Shown: in pieces, positions 1 to 8,562 of the stretch
Position numbering within the stretch: position 1 is the stretch's first letter
Layout of the letters: the number at the start of each line of letters is the position of its first letter
Assembly: GCA_044351045.1 (NCBI GenBank)
Contig: JBILGM010000005.1
Location: 21,698-85,697 of the forward strand
Direction: 5' to 3'
Source of the DNA: UBA6136 sp044351045
GTDB lineage: Bacteria; Pseudomonadota; Gammaproteobacteria; Methylococcales; Methylococcaceae
DNA: 64,000 nt
Notes under the pieces: model-generated
The model's database searches: none
What the model was told of the DNA's origin: nothing
Seen by the model: only the letters and a program-made list of their open reading frames with translations
Program-made: the position numbers and the translations under genes

Positions 1-254
1 ATGCGACCTTGAGCCCCATGGTTGGATTTTTTCGACACGGTCATTTTCTTGGGGGACGAGAGCATCAACCTCGAGGATATTCAGCTCCTGAGCAGCCCTG
101 CGATGCTGGAAAATCGATTGGTGGATTGCGATGGCATGATCAGAGTGGAGCCAATATTCTGGTCATTCTTCAAGGGCATCAGGTCACGTTGAATCCTTCG
201 CCGGATTTATTGCTGGCGGCTGGCGATCAAGTTTTGGCGGTGGCAACGTCTTAG
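1..254 (+). CDS. C-terminal end of a TrkA-C domain protein (partial)
   Basis: The frame is open from base 3 and ends at a TAG at 252-254; the 5' part lies outside the window. The last 40 or so residues read like a TrkA-C (RCK-C) domain: an AGKSIGGLR stretch, a hydrophobic strand ILVIL, then NPSPDLLLAAGDQVLAV. The NPSP...AGD pattern is the family signature of ligand-sensing domains at the end of potassium channels, TrkA or KefB-type transporters. Which of these parents it belongs to cannot be told. The first 30 visible residues are less typical. Nothing indicates truncation other than the window edge. Confidence 0.55.
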   Translation, partial: ATLSPMVGFFRHGHFLGGREHQPRGYSAPEQPCDAGKSIGGLRWHDQSGANILVILQGHQVTLNPSPDLLLAAGDQVLAVATS

Positions 255-302
255 CAACTGGGGACTCTGGCTAGTTTGCTTGCCGTACCGGCTTGAATGC
301 CG

Positions 303-695
303 TCATTTACCCTCGGTCGGTTTTTCGGCAAATCGATGGTCGGCGACCGGTTTTCCGCCAATCAGGTGTTCCTGAATGATCCGTTCCAGCACCTCGGGTG
401 AGCAGGAGTGGTACCAGACACCCTCCGGATAGACCACGCAGATGGGCCCGTTCAGGCAAACCCTTAGACAGTTGGCTTTGGTCCGTGCGATCGTGCCTTG
501 GCGTGCTAGGCCCAGTTCATCGAGACGTTTCTTCAGATAGTTCCAGGATTCAAGCCCTGCTTCAAGGCTTGAGCATTTGGGTTTTGATTGGTCGGCACAG
601 AGGAAAATATGGCGCTCGATATCCTCGAGATGAAGCGCTCGGGCTACCTTATGTAAATCATCCAGCGAGTTGTGATCAGTCATGGCAAAGGTCAT
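303..695 (-). CDS. Thioredoxin-like [2Fe-2S] ferredoxin
   Basis: A 130-residue protein with the cysteine pattern of thioredoxin-like 2Fe-2S ferredoxins. One cysteine sits in IFLCADQ and another in KPKC, and a C-terminal pair lies in ANCLRVCLNGP, which would bind the cluster. PEGVWY near the end is also typical of stand-alone (2Fe-2S) ferredoxins of Proteobacteria. It is cytoplasmic with no signal peptide. A second ATG five codons in (683) is an equally good start, as neither has a clear ribosome-binding site. It is divergent from prfC and monocistronic. The physiological partner is unknown. Confidence 0.8.
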   Translation of the reverse strand: MTFAMTDHNSLDDLHKVARALHLEDIERHIFLCADQSKPKCSSLEAGLESWNYLKKRLDELGLARQGTIARTKANCLRVCLNGPICVVYPEGVWYHSCSPEVLERIIQEHLIGGKPVADHRFAEKPTEGK

Positions 696-735
696 GCATC
701 ATAGGTTGGGAGATGTCCAGCGACTGCCTGGGGGG

Positions 736-764
736 CGGGGATCTGCCGGAGGTCGCGATATAAT
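736..764 (+). promoter_or_regulatory. Possible promoter of prfC
   Basis: A perfect TATAAT lies at 759-764, 24 nt before the prfC start codon. No good -35 hexamer is seen 17 nt upstream, where the sequence is G-rich. Start-site mapping would be needed to confirm it. Confidence 0.3.
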
Positions 765-787
765 CTTGCCTTTTTGCGCCTCATTCA

Positions 788-2368
788 ATGACTGATTTAT
801 CTGCGGAACTCGAGCGGCGACGAACTTTCGCCATCATCTCCCACCCTGACGCCGGCAAAACTACGCTGACTGAAAAACTGTTGCTGTTCGGGGGTGCCAT
901 CCAGCTGGCGGGTTCCGTTAAGGGTCGCAAAGCCGCGCGTCATGCCACTTCCGACTGGATGGAAATGGAAAAGCAGCGCGGAATCTCCGTGACCACGTCC
1001 GTGATGCAGTTCGAGCATCGCGAGCGTATCTTCAACCTGCTGGATACCCCGGGCCACGAGGACTTTTCCGAGGACACCTATCGCACACTGACGGCCGTTG
1101 ACTCCGCACTTATGGTGATCGATAGCGCCAAGGGCGTCGAAGAGCGGACGATCAAGCTCATGGAAGTCTGCCGCTTGCGCGATACGCCCATCCTGACTTT
1201 CGTCAACAAGCTCGATCGCGAGGGCCGGGAGCCCATCGAGCTGCTGGATGAAATCGAGCGCATTCTGAACATCCAGTGCGCCCCGATGACGTGGCCGATC
1301 GGCATGGGCAAGCGGTTCAAGGGCGTTTATCACCTCTACCGCAATGCGGTGCAGCTGTTCAGCCCGTCACATGGTGACCGCATCATCGAAGGCGAAATGA
1401 TCGAAGGGCTGGACAATCCCCGCCTGAATGACATCCTCGGGGATCAGGCTGACGAATTACGAATGGAGATCGAGTTGGTACAGGGCGCCAGCCATACCTT
1501 CGATCATGCCGCTTACCTGGCCGGTAAACAGACCCCGGTATTTTTCGGTTCGGGCATCAACAATTTCGGGGTCGTAGAGCTGCTGGATGCCTTCGCCGAA
1601 TACGCGCCGGGTCCCCAGGCGCGTCAGGCACGGGAGCGCAGCGTCGAGGCAGGGGAGGAGAAATTCACCGGCTTCGTTTTCAAGATCCAGGCTAATATGG
1701 ACCCGGCTCATCGCGACCGAATTGCGTTTCTGCGAATCTGCTCAGGTAAATACACCAAGGGCCTGAAGATGCTCCACGTTCGCACCGGCAAACAAGTGCA
1801 GATCGCCAACGCGATCACCTTCCAGGCGGATAGCCGGGTCAATGTTGAGGATGCCTTTCCCGGGGACATCATCGGCCTGCATAACCATGGCACGATTCAG
1901 GTGGGCGATACCTTCACGCAGGGCGAAACCCTGAAATACGAGGGTGTTCCCTACTTTGCCCCGGAACTCTTCCGGCGAGTGGTGCTGAAGGATCCCTTGC
2001 GAGGCAAGGCCTTGCAGAAAGGTTTGCAACAGTTGACAGAGGAGGGGGCGACCCAGTTGTTCAAACCGCTTAAAAATAATGATTTGGTGTTGGGTGCCGT
2101 CGGCGTACTGCAGTTCGATGTGACTGCTTTCCGGCTGAAGTCCGAATACAATGTCGAATGTGTCTATGACGCTGTGCCGATCACCACCGCAAGGTGGGTC
2201 ACCAGTGATGACCCGAAGAAATTGGAAGATTTCAAGCGGAAGGTATTCGATAGTCTCGCGGAGGATGGCAGCGGTTATCTGGTGTATCTGGCCACCAGTC
2301 GTGTCAATCTCGCCCTGACTCAGGAACGGTGGCCAGATATCCGGTTCAGCGCTACGCGGGAGCTGTAG
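788..2368 (+). CDS. prfC: Peptide chain release factor 3
   Basis: RF3 is the translational GTPase that recycles RF1 and RF2 from the ribosome after peptide release. The 526 residues match the family length. The GTPase motifs are visible: G1 SHPDAGKT at residues 18-25, G2 region around RGISVTTSVM (64-73), G3 DTPGHEDF at 86-93 and G4 NKLDRE near 140. Domain II and III sequences with AEDGSGYLVYLATSRVNL near the C-terminus are typical of RF3 rather than EF-G. It is monocistronic, with a TATAAT upstream and a hairpin terminator just after the stop. Confidence 0.97.
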   Translation: MTDLSAELERRRTFAIISHPDAGKTTLTEKLLLFGGAIQLAGSVKGRKAARHATSDWMEMEKQRGISVTTSVMQFEHRERIFNLLDTPGHEDFSEDTYRTLTAVDSALMVIDSAKGVEERTIKLMEVCRLRDTPILTFVNKLDREGREPIELLDEIERILNIQCAPMTWPIGMGKRFKGVYHLYRNAVQLFSPSHGDRIIEGEMIEGLDNPRLNDILGDQADELRMEIELVQGASHTFDHAAYLAGKQTPVFFGSGINNFGVVELLDAFAEYAPGPQARQARERSVEAGEEKFTGFVFKIQANMDPAHRDRIAFLRICSGKYTKGLKMLHVRTGKQVQIANAITFQADSRVNVEDAFPGDIIGLHNHGTIQVGDTFTQGETLKYEGVPYFAPELFRRVVLKDPLRGKALQKGLQQLTEEGATQLFKPLKNNDLVLGAVGVLQFDVTAFRLKSEYNVECVYDAVPITTARWVTSDDPKKLEDFKRKVFDSLAEDGSGYLVYLATSRVNLALTQERWPDIRFSATREL

Positions 2369-2373
2369 ATAAA

Positions 2374-2408
2374 ATGAGGCCCAGCCTGCTTTGCGGGCCG
2401 GGCCTCAT
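2374..2408. terminator. Hairpin terminator between prfC and the PsiF gene
   Basis: A 9-bp inverted repeat ATGAGGCCC / GGGCCTCAT at 2374-2382 and 2400-2408 is followed by a T-rich tract on the plus strand and preceded by AAAA. It can serve the convergent genes on both sides. Confidence 0.65.
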
Positions 2409-2443
2409 CTTGGTTGTTTGGTCGATAGACACAGCTCGGGCCA

Positions 2444-2884
2444 TCAAGGGTTTGCCGGAGCGGCCGGCGTTGCGGGTACGGCGGATGTCCCTGGGACCGC
2501 TACTGCAGGTGCCGCTGGGGCCACTGCGGGAGCGGCCTTGGTGGGTGAAGCTGCCGCAGCGGGTGCAGGGCCTGCCGTTGTGCCACCTGAAAGACACTCG
2601 CTCATGAATTTCTTCCGATCCGCGCCTTTCATGCCCTTGGCGTCGGCGTTGCAGGTCTTCATCTTCTCCTGCTGAGGGGAGGCCGTCGTACTGGCAGCGT
2701 CGGTTGCTGGAGCCTTGGCGGAAAGGCATTCCTTCATGAAGCTTTTCCGTTCGGGACCTTTCAAGGATTTGGTTTTCGCATCGGCATTACAAGTTTTCAT
2801 TTTTTCCTGTTGAGCCGTCAGCGCAAAGCTGGGGCCAGCCGTGAGAGCCATGACGGAAGCGATCAGGATCAGTGTCTTTTTCAT
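2444..2884 (-). CDS. PsiF-repeat periplasmic protein
   Basis: This 146-residue exported protein has a signal peptide (MKKTLILIASVMALTAGPSFA). Two PsiF repeats follow, each with QQEKMKTCNADAK, a basic stretch, R-K-x-F-M and ECLS; they span about residues 25-55 and 70-100. The last 45 residues are an Ala/Pro-rich tail of low complexity. In E. coli PsiF is phosphate-starvation inducible, but its molecular role is unknown. Four conserved cysteines, two per repeat, probably form disulfides. No pho box was recognised. It is monocistronic. Confidence 0.85.
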   Translation of the reverse strand: MKKTLILIASVMALTAGPSFALTAQQEKMKTCNADAKTKSLKGPERKSFMKECLSAKAPATDAASTTASPQQEKMKTCNADAKGMKGADRKKFMSECLSGGTTAGPAPAAAASPTKAAPAVAPAAPAVAVPGTSAVPATPAAPANP

Positions 2885-3330
2885 GGATGAGCTCCTTGTG
2901 ATTTTTAATGATCAAGCTTGCCGCAGACTTAGCGCTTAACGTTATTAAGTCAAGTGGACTAATCTCGGCATCCTCAGTCTAGCAATACTCGATGGGGTTT
3001 GGTGCTTGACGTTTAGTATTGGTTCAAGCTTCCTACATGGGCTCTGCCTCGTTCGTTTTCTGGGCTAAGTTCGGGCATGATCATGCATGTCGCCGTTTTC
3101 GCTGCTCTCATGCCTATCTGCGCTTACCTGGTTTTTTGGTAGGTTTGGTTTTTACCCTTCGAGGCTCAACACAGCCAAATCCGGGATCCCACTGTCGGGT
3201 AAATGAGGTCGAGTTGACCATGGTACACAAACACCATAGGTTACTTTTTGTGGCATTCTCCTCGGTACATTAGTCGAGGCTTCCCCCACCCATGCATCCA
3301 TTACTCCCCTTTTTTTCGGGTATCCTCACG
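2885..3330. other. Intergenic stretch without a supported gene
   Basis: About 450 bases lie between the divergent PsiF and YihY genes. An 84-codon frame at 3019-3273 has no ribosome-binding site, no family resemblance and an implausible composition, so it was not called. The region presumably holds both promoters; none was convincing. Confidence 0.4.
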
Positions 3331-4611
3331 ATGCTCAAAATTTGGATTATGGCTACTTACCGTAGCATCCAAGCGGAAGGTCTCGACTATCGTGCGACCA
3401 GTCTTGCCTACACCACATTGCTGACAATCGTGCCCGGCTTGGCGCTGATTTTTTCATTGCTGAAGACATTTGGCGTGAACAGGCACCTCGAACCTTTTCT
3501 GCTGCAACTGCTTGAGCCGCTCGGCGATAAAGCCGCCATGCTGACCGACCAGATACTCGATTTTGTAGGGCGAATCAATGTCGGTGTTTTGGGCTTTGTA
3601 GGTCTTTTCACTCTGATTTATGTCTCCGTTTCAATGCTGAGCAAAATTGAAACGGCTTTCAATCATATCTGGCGAGTGACCGAATCCCGCAGTTTGTTGC
3701 GGAGGGCAGGGGACTACATCAGTGTCATCATGTTGGGTCCGCTGCTGATGTTTTCTGCAATGGGTCTGACCGCTTCGATACCCGGAGCACAAACACTACA
3801 CAAGCTGGGAACCCATGAGCCCTTCGCAACCTTGTTTTTTCTCGGCGGAAAGCTTTTATCACTTCTGTTTGTGGTGGCCGCATTTAGCTTTGTCTACCTC
3901 TACATACCCAATACCCGCGTTCCTTGGCGTGCTGCCGTGTTTGGCGGAGTTATCGGGGGCTTGACTTGGAAGCTGGGTGGAGTGTTCTTTGCCCACTTTG
4001 TCGCGACTTCGGCGAGTTACCACGCGATTTACTCGGGGCTGGCCATTGTCATCCTATTTCTCATCTGGCTGGATCTTTCCTGGTTGATCCTGCTTCTGGG
4101 GGGGCAGGCGGCAATGTATTTTCAGCACCCTTATTTTCTCAAGGGGCATGAGGGTTTTCAGGAGTTAGGAAGTCGTATTCGCGAGGGCCTCGGTCTATCC
4201 CTGATGACTCTGATTGCGCAGCGATTCATCAATAACCAGTCGCCCTGGTCGATTGATGCATTGGCCGAACATGCCTCCTTGCCCTGGGTGACGGTTCAGG
4301 AAGCGCTGGCCGTTCTGAGTCAGGGCGGTCTGATCGAAGAAACACATCGAGACGATGGGAGCTTCCTGCCCGCCAGGGATATCTCCGGCATCACCGTCAC
4401 AGAGGTGCTGCAGGTCATGCGAGCTGGCAAGGAAAGGCAGGAGCATTTGCATGCCCAAGAGCGGTGTCTTTTGCCCGCAGTGGTCGCGGTAATGAACGAG
4501 TTGGAAAAGGATGTGCTAGATAGTCCATCGGCCAGCCTCTCGCTGCGCGAATTAGCGCTGAGATCCGACATGCCTCTGCGTTGTAGACGGGACTTGCCAT
4601 CAGGGCAATGA
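3331..4611 (+). CDS. YihY/BrkB family inner-membrane protein
   Basis: A polytopic protein of the YihY (UPF0761, formerly called RNase BN) family. The conserved opening SIQAEGLDYRATSLAYTTLLTIVPGLAL is followed by about six membrane segments and the family motif AFNHIWRV near residue 110. The last 130 residues are a soluble winged-helix-like tail. The start chosen is the ATG in MLKIWIMATYRS; an upstream ATG at 3292 would add 13 residues unlike the family. The C-terminus ends abruptly in RCRRDLPSGQ, so a late frameshift is possible. The biochemical function of the family is not established. Confidence 0.88.
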   Translation: MLKIWIMATYRSIQAEGLDYRATSLAYTTLLTIVPGLALIFSLLKTFGVNRHLEPFLLQLLEPLGDKAAMLTDQILDFVGRINVGVLGFVGLFTLIYVSVSMLSKIETAFNHIWRVTESRSLLRRAGDYISVIMLGPLLMFSAMGLTASIPGAQTLHKLGTHEPFATLFFLGGKLLSLLFVVAAFSFVYLYIPNTRVPWRAAVFGGVIGGLTWKLGGVFFAHFVATSASYHAIYSGLAIVILFLIWLDLSWLILLLGGQAAMYFQHPYFLKGHEGFQELGSRIREGLGLSLMTLIAQRFINNQSPWSIDALAEHASLPWVTVQEALAVLSQGGLIEETHRDDGSFLPARDISGITVTEVLQVMRAGKERQEHLHAQERCLLPAVVAVMNELEKDVLDSPSASLSLRELALRSDMPLRCRRDLPSGQ

Positions 4612-4661
4612 ACTACCTCACTAGGGCCGTGTCTTAAAGTACGGTTCTTCTTCTCCTTTTT

Positions 4662-4690
4662 GACCCGCCTTCTTCGGCGGGTCTTTTTTT
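4662..4690 (+). terminator. Rho-independent terminator after yihY
   Basis: A perfect 8-bp stem GACCCGCC / GGCGGGTC with a TTCTTC loop is followed by seven T residues. Confidence 0.9.
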
Positions 4691-4751
4691 CAGGGAGAGG
4701 TACTTTTCTTAAGGGTCATATGGTTCGGGATTGGGGACGGATGGGTTGCGG

Positions 4752-4780
4752 TTGCAAATAACCCAGTCTTTCTCTATAAG
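4752..4780 (+). promoter_or_regulatory. Sigma-70-type promoter of the cytochrome c peroxidase gene
   Basis: TTGCAA at 4752-4757 and TATAAG at 4775-4780 are separated by exactly 17 nt. They lie about 70 nt before the start codon, which has AGGAGG seven bases upstream. Confidence 0.55.
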
Positions 4781-4851
4781 AATGGCGCAGAACGATCCCG
4801 AATCGATGAGTATCACTTTAAAGCCAAGAACAAACTTAGGAGGATAGTTGC

Positions 4852-5889
4852 ATGTTCGAAATCAAGCGGGTGCTGGGGGCCTTGACCCTGGTTACTGTTT
4901 CACTCTCTGTCTCCGCCATCGAATGGCAGGCATTGCCCAGTAAGGCCCCGGAGCCGGCCAACAATCCTACGACGCCTGCCAAGGTTGAATTGGGAAAAAT
5001 GCTCTATCACGATGTTCGTCTGTCATCCAATGGCGTACTTTCCTGCAATTCCTGTCACAATGTGATGAATGGTGGGGATGATAATCGCGCTGGCTCCATC
5101 GGAGTGCGCAATCAGGTAGGCGGCCGAAGTGCGCCGACCGTATGGAACTCTGCTTTCAATTCTGTGCAGTTCTGGGATGGTCGTGCCCCCAGCCTTGAGG
5201 AGCAGGCAAAAGGTCCAGTGACCAATCCATCCGAAATGGGGCTCAAAAGTTGGGATGAAGCAGTTTCCCGCCTTAAGGCTATGCCTGAATATACCAAGGC
5301 CTTTGCCGCTGCGTTTGGTGGGGAGTCCAGTGTGAGTGCAGATAATGCCGTCAAGGCCATCGCCGCCTACGAACGCACGCTCATCACCCCGAACAGCCCT
5401 TATGACAAGTATGTGAAGGGCGATCAGGCCGCACTGACCGAGCAGCAGGTGAAGGGTATGAACACCTTTGCCGAACTGGGTTGCGTGGGTTGTCACTCCG
5501 GTCCGGCTTTCAACGGACCACAGTTGCCGGAGGGAACGGGTTTCTACCAGAAATTCCCCGGCAACGAGAATGGCGTGCTGGAGGCCAAGTATGGTTTTTC
5601 CGCTGACCTCGGTCGTTATGAGGCCACTAAGAACGATGCCGACAAGCATTTGTTCAAGGTACCGACCCTGCGTAATGTGGCTTTGACTGCGCCCTATTTC
5701 CACAATGGAAAAGCACAGACCCTGGAAGAAGCCATCAAGGTCATGGGGACCTTGCAGTTGAATAAGGACCTCAGCCCGGAGCAGGTCTCCGATATTGCTG
5801 CCTTCCTCAACGGGTTGACCGGAGAGTTCCCTAAGATGGAGATGCCGCGCTTGCCGGCCTATGCCAACAAAGCGTTCCCCGCCGAATGA
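4852..5889 (+). CDS. Di-haem cytochrome c peroxidase (MauG/CcpA family)
   Basis: Periplasmic enzyme that reduces hydrogen peroxide to water with electrons from small cytochromes. It has a 345-residue precursor with signal peptide MFEIKRVLGALTLVTVSLSVSA. The two c-type haem motifs are CNSCH at residues 65-69 (peroxidatic haem) and CVGCH at 211-215 (electron-transfer haem). Family hallmarks FWDGRAPSLEEQAKGPVTNPSEM and KVPTLRNVALTAPYFHNG are intact. The start follows a strong AGGAGG. Flanking terminators make it a single-gene unit. Confidence 0.95.
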   Translation: MFEIKRVLGALTLVTVSLSVSAIEWQALPSKAPEPANNPTTPAKVELGKMLYHDVRLSSNGVLSCNSCHNVMNGGDDNRAGSIGVRNQVGGRSAPTVWNSAFNSVQFWDGRAPSLEEQAKGPVTNPSEMGLKSWDEAVSRLKAMPEYTKAFAAAFGGESSVSADNAVKAIAAYERTLITPNSPYDKYVKGDQAALTEQQVKGMNTFAELGCVGCHSGPAFNGPQLPEGTGFYQKFPGNENGVLEAKYGFSADLGRYEATKNDADKHLFKVPTLRNVALTAPYFHNGKAQTLEEAIKVMGTLQLNKDLSPEQVSDIAAFLNGLTGEFPKMEMPRLPAYANKAFPAE

Positions 5890-5916
5890 TCCGGTAAGTC
5901 ACTCACAACCAAAGAC

Positions 5917-5945
5917 AAAGCCAGCCTTCGAGCTGGCTTTTTTTC
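5917..5945. terminator. Rho-independent terminator after the peroxidase gene
   Basis: A perfect 9-bp stem AAAGCCAGC / GCTGGCTTT with a six-base loop runs into a T tract. It lies between convergent genes and probably serves both. Confidence 0.9.
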
Positions 5946-5975
5946 TTGTGGTTACGTGCAGTAAAGCAATCGAAT

Positions 5976-7256
5976 TTACTGAGTTTTGCTGAACTGAAAT
6001 ACGGGCAAGGCCATGATGCGCGCGTTGATCTCCTTTTTGAGCGCGACATATTCAGGACTGCCAATCGCCTTGAACCTCTGTGCAAATTCCCCGGAATTCA
6101 TGCTCTCCGGAAGATCGTTCATGGCCGGGATGAACAGAGACTCATCAAATCCCTGACTCAGTCGTTCCTGGATACGAAAGGCCATTTCGGGAGATCGGAC
6201 GGCATATTTCCCCAACAGTGCACCCGCCTCATCCGCCGCCAGGTCGATGAAGCTGAACCCACTGCCGTCATGGGTATCGTGCAGTTCCTTGGCCAGACCA
6301 ATCATCTCCACCAGCGTGCCCTGGCCTGACATGGCCATCGCGGCCGCCCCCATGAAGTGTTTCGCCGTATCAACACGCCGATTGAGCAAGACGCTGCGAC
6401 GAGGTGGCTGAGTCGAGGTGCCCAGTGCCATACTGAGGTCCTTGCCATTGGTGTATGCGCTCAAGACGAGTAGTGCCGCTCGGTTTTCCTCGACCGCTTG
6501 CTGGTTGGACATTGAACGCTCATACGCCATTGAAAATAGAGGCTTCATCAGGTGCCCGAGTCGCACAAACCGGCCGTGTGTGTCGGATTCAAGGACAGCT
6601 GCCAGCGTTTCCTGATAAACGATCATTCGTTTCCGATCGGCGACTTCCGTCAATAATCCGCCCATCTCGGCCAGAAACTCCCGATTCCATTTCAGAACGA
6701 TCGTGACCCGCTCGTCAGCCACATGAACGTTCATGAGCATCTTTTCGAGGAATTGAGCATATCGGGTCAGCGGCGGAAGCTTCATGATGCCTTTAACAGC
6801 CCATCCAGCGAGGGGATAGTGAAGGCTGAGATTGCCAATCTTCAACTGCCTGATGATGGCCAGCTCGGGCTTATTCTCGGCAATCAGGTCAATATTCAAG
6901 AACAGTCCCGTAAGACGTTGGGGGAGGCGAATGCTGGCCTGCATGACCAATTGATCACCCTCGATAGCCACTCGTGTGAGGCCCTCGATGCGTTTGCGGG
7001 ATAGCGCCAGATCGGCAGCCACTTTAAGGTCATCTGCTGTGAGTACGAACTTCTTCTCCCGGCCTGCCACCGCCTGACTCCGCAGCTTGCCCCGGATGGA
7101 CTCTGTTTCATGGTGCCGGGCAGACGGAGGACTAGCTTCCAAACTGAGCAGGGGTTGCTCCTGCAGGATCAGGGCCATGAGCGCGAACGTCAGCAGTACG
7201 GTGGCGGCAAGGACCCGAGCCAGCCAGGGCCTCCAGATTCTGAGTCGATTACTCAA
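5976..7256 (-). CDS. Uncharacterised membrane-anchored protein with a YfiM-like C-terminal motif
   Basis: A 426-residue protein with one N-terminal membrane segment (residues about 10-32) and a long soluble region, probably periplasmic. Residues about 300-360 contain HFMGAAAMAMSG...GLAKELHD...GSGFSFIDLAADEAGALLG. This resembles the core of small YfiM-type lipoproteins (HF, KEL-D, GSG-S--D). No catalytic motif was recognised, and the N-terminal 270 residues match no family I know. It is convergent with the peroxidase gene and shares its terminator. No function is assigned; the YfiM resemblance is by eye. Confidence 0.75.
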   Translation of the reverse strand: MSNRLRIWRPWLARVLAATVLLTFALMALILQEQPLLSLEASPPSARHHETESIRGKLRSQAVAGREKKFVLTADDLKVAADLALSRKRIEGLTRVAIEGDQLVMQASIRLPQRLTGLFLNIDLIAENKPELAIIRQLKIGNLSLHYPLAGWAVKGIMKLPPLTRYAQFLEKMLMNVHVADERVTIVLKWNREFLAEMGGLLTEVADRKRMIVYQETLAAVLESDTHGRFVRLGHLMKPLFSMAYERSMSNQQAVEENRAALLVLSAYTNGKDLSMALGTSTQPPRRSVLLNRRVDTAKHFMGAAAMAMSGQGTLVEMIGLAKELHDTHDGSGFSFIDLAADEAGALLGKYAVRSPEMAFRIQERLSQGFDESLFIPAMNDLPESMNSGEFAQRFKAIGSPEYVALKKEINARIMALPVFQFSKTQ

Positions 7257-7420
7257 AAGACTTCCTGGTCGAAAAACCTATGGACAACGTCCAATGGATC
7301 AACTCTCCGCGGAAAAGGCTAAAACAATTCATTGGGCTGAACCGTCTGATTTACGTCGCGAGGGTGGCTTGCCTTTTTGGACTTTTTGCTACCCGCAGAA
7401 TGCGAGCTAACAGGGGTCGA

Positions 7421-7816
7421 TCAGTGCCCGACATAAACATTCCAAGTGTGAATTTGATCACAACCATCATGGCTCATCCCGATCACCTTTATCCAGGCTC
7501 TACCTTCCCTGATGGGCGAGGGCAGTGACGCCTCTACGGCCCATTCGCCGCTTCTTTTCGGGGTGACTTTGATGTCGACCGGTTGCAGATTGACTTTTAC
7601 CTTGATGCTGTTTGAATCCGTGTTGTCCGATGCGCTGAATGAAAAGTGATCCAGACTCGATACCTGTGTATCAGGCCCCGGTGATTCAGCAAAAAAACGC
7701 GGATCCGTACATTGGGTGACCAGGCTCCCATGATGTCCTAGCGGCAAAGCGTGTATCGGAGTGACCGCCATGATAACCAATGGAAAAAGGCTATAGCTTA
7801 GGCATTTGCAGGGCAT
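7421..7816 (-). CDS. Small secreted protein of unknown function
   Basis: This 131-residue product has an N-terminal hydrophobic export signal ending near PIHA. The remainder is mostly beta-prone with two cysteines (TQCTDPR and HDGCDQIHTW) that could form a disulfide. KVKVNLQPVDIKVTPKRSGEWAVEASLPS has the alternation of an Ig-like or FixH/CopC-like strand pattern, but I do not recognise the family. An AAGGAT ribosome-binding site precedes the ATG. Neighbours give no functional clue. Confidence 0.65.
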   Translation of the reverse strand: MPCKCLSYSLFPLVIMAVTPIHALPLGHHGSLVTQCTDPRFFAESPGPDTQVSSLDHFSFSASDNTDSNSIKVKVNLQPVDIKVTPKRSGEWAVEASLPSPIREGRAWIKVIGMSHDGCDQIHTWNVYVGH

Positions 7817-8075
7817 GATGATGGATCCTTAGATAAAAGGCTACTCGCAGGAAATCGATGGGCAAAAAAGTGATGAATGGAATATGCACGAGTCGAAGCC
7901 GGGTCTTTCGATCGAAGTTGCCGGGGCTCAGGTGCGTGGCGCGAGGTTCTGCGTATGCTAAAATCCATCCGTTTTTGGTCTAACGGCCAATCATCCCATT
8001 GCCTCTGGCTGCATGCTTCAAGCGTAAGTAAATGGCCCTCTCGGGAAAAGTTTTCGCTTTACAGGATAAAACAAA

Positions 8076-8408
8076 ATGAAACTCGACCAATCGCTCGTGA
8101 AGGTCTTCAAATTCGTAACCTTCGTGTTCTTTACCTTCACTTCTCTGCTTTATTTTGGCGTTCTGTTGCTTTTGCCGCTGGATATTCTCTTCCAGGTGGT
8201 CAGAATCTTCCATGCCATTGGCTTGCCCACCATCATTTCAGCCGCAATCGGAATGGGTACTGTGGGTTATCTCGGCGTGGCGATCTCCAAAATGCCAGAA
8301 TTCTGCGGATTGGTCATGGATATCGGTAAACAGCTGATTGCCTTTGGTCATGAGCAGATCAAGCGCTGGGATGCATTGATCGAGCAGCCGGGTGAGGAAA
8401 CCGCCTGA
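8076..8408 (+). CDS. Small inner-membrane protein of unknown function
   Basis: This 110-residue protein has two strongly hydrophobic segments, about residues 10-40 and 45-72, and an acidic/amphipathic tail ending IEQPGEETA. An AGGAT lies upstream of the ATG, and a strong terminator follows 40 nt after the stop, so it is a complete unit. No family is recognised. It precedes the moxR operon but is separated from it by the terminator. Confidence 0.65.
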   Translation: MKLDQSLVKVFKFVTFVFFTFTSLLYFGVLLLLPLDILFQVVRIFHAIGLPTIISAAIGMGTVGYLGVAISKMPEFCGLVMDIGKQLIAFGHEQIKRWDALIEQPGEETA

Positions 8409-8448
8409 GAGCGAGGGCCGCCGCGCCGACGCAAGTCTTGACCCACAG

Positions 8449-8473
8449 AACCCCGCCCGAGCGGGGTTTTTGT
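8449..8473 (+). terminator. Rho-independent terminator
   Basis: An 8-bp perfect stem AACCCCGC / GCGGGGTT with a CCGA loop is followed by five T residues. It isolates the small membrane protein gene from the moxR operon. Confidence 0.9.
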
Positions 8474-8562
8474 TAAGTTATGCATTCGAGCCGTTCGTAG
8501 GCTTTTTTTGATTCCAATAGATCATGATGAGCGGCCAGTGACTAGGCCAAGGTTTTCCAACG

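Noticed and set aside
3019..3273. An 84-codon frame between the PsiF and YihY genes
   Set aside because: No ribosome-binding site, no family text, improbable amino-acid composition.
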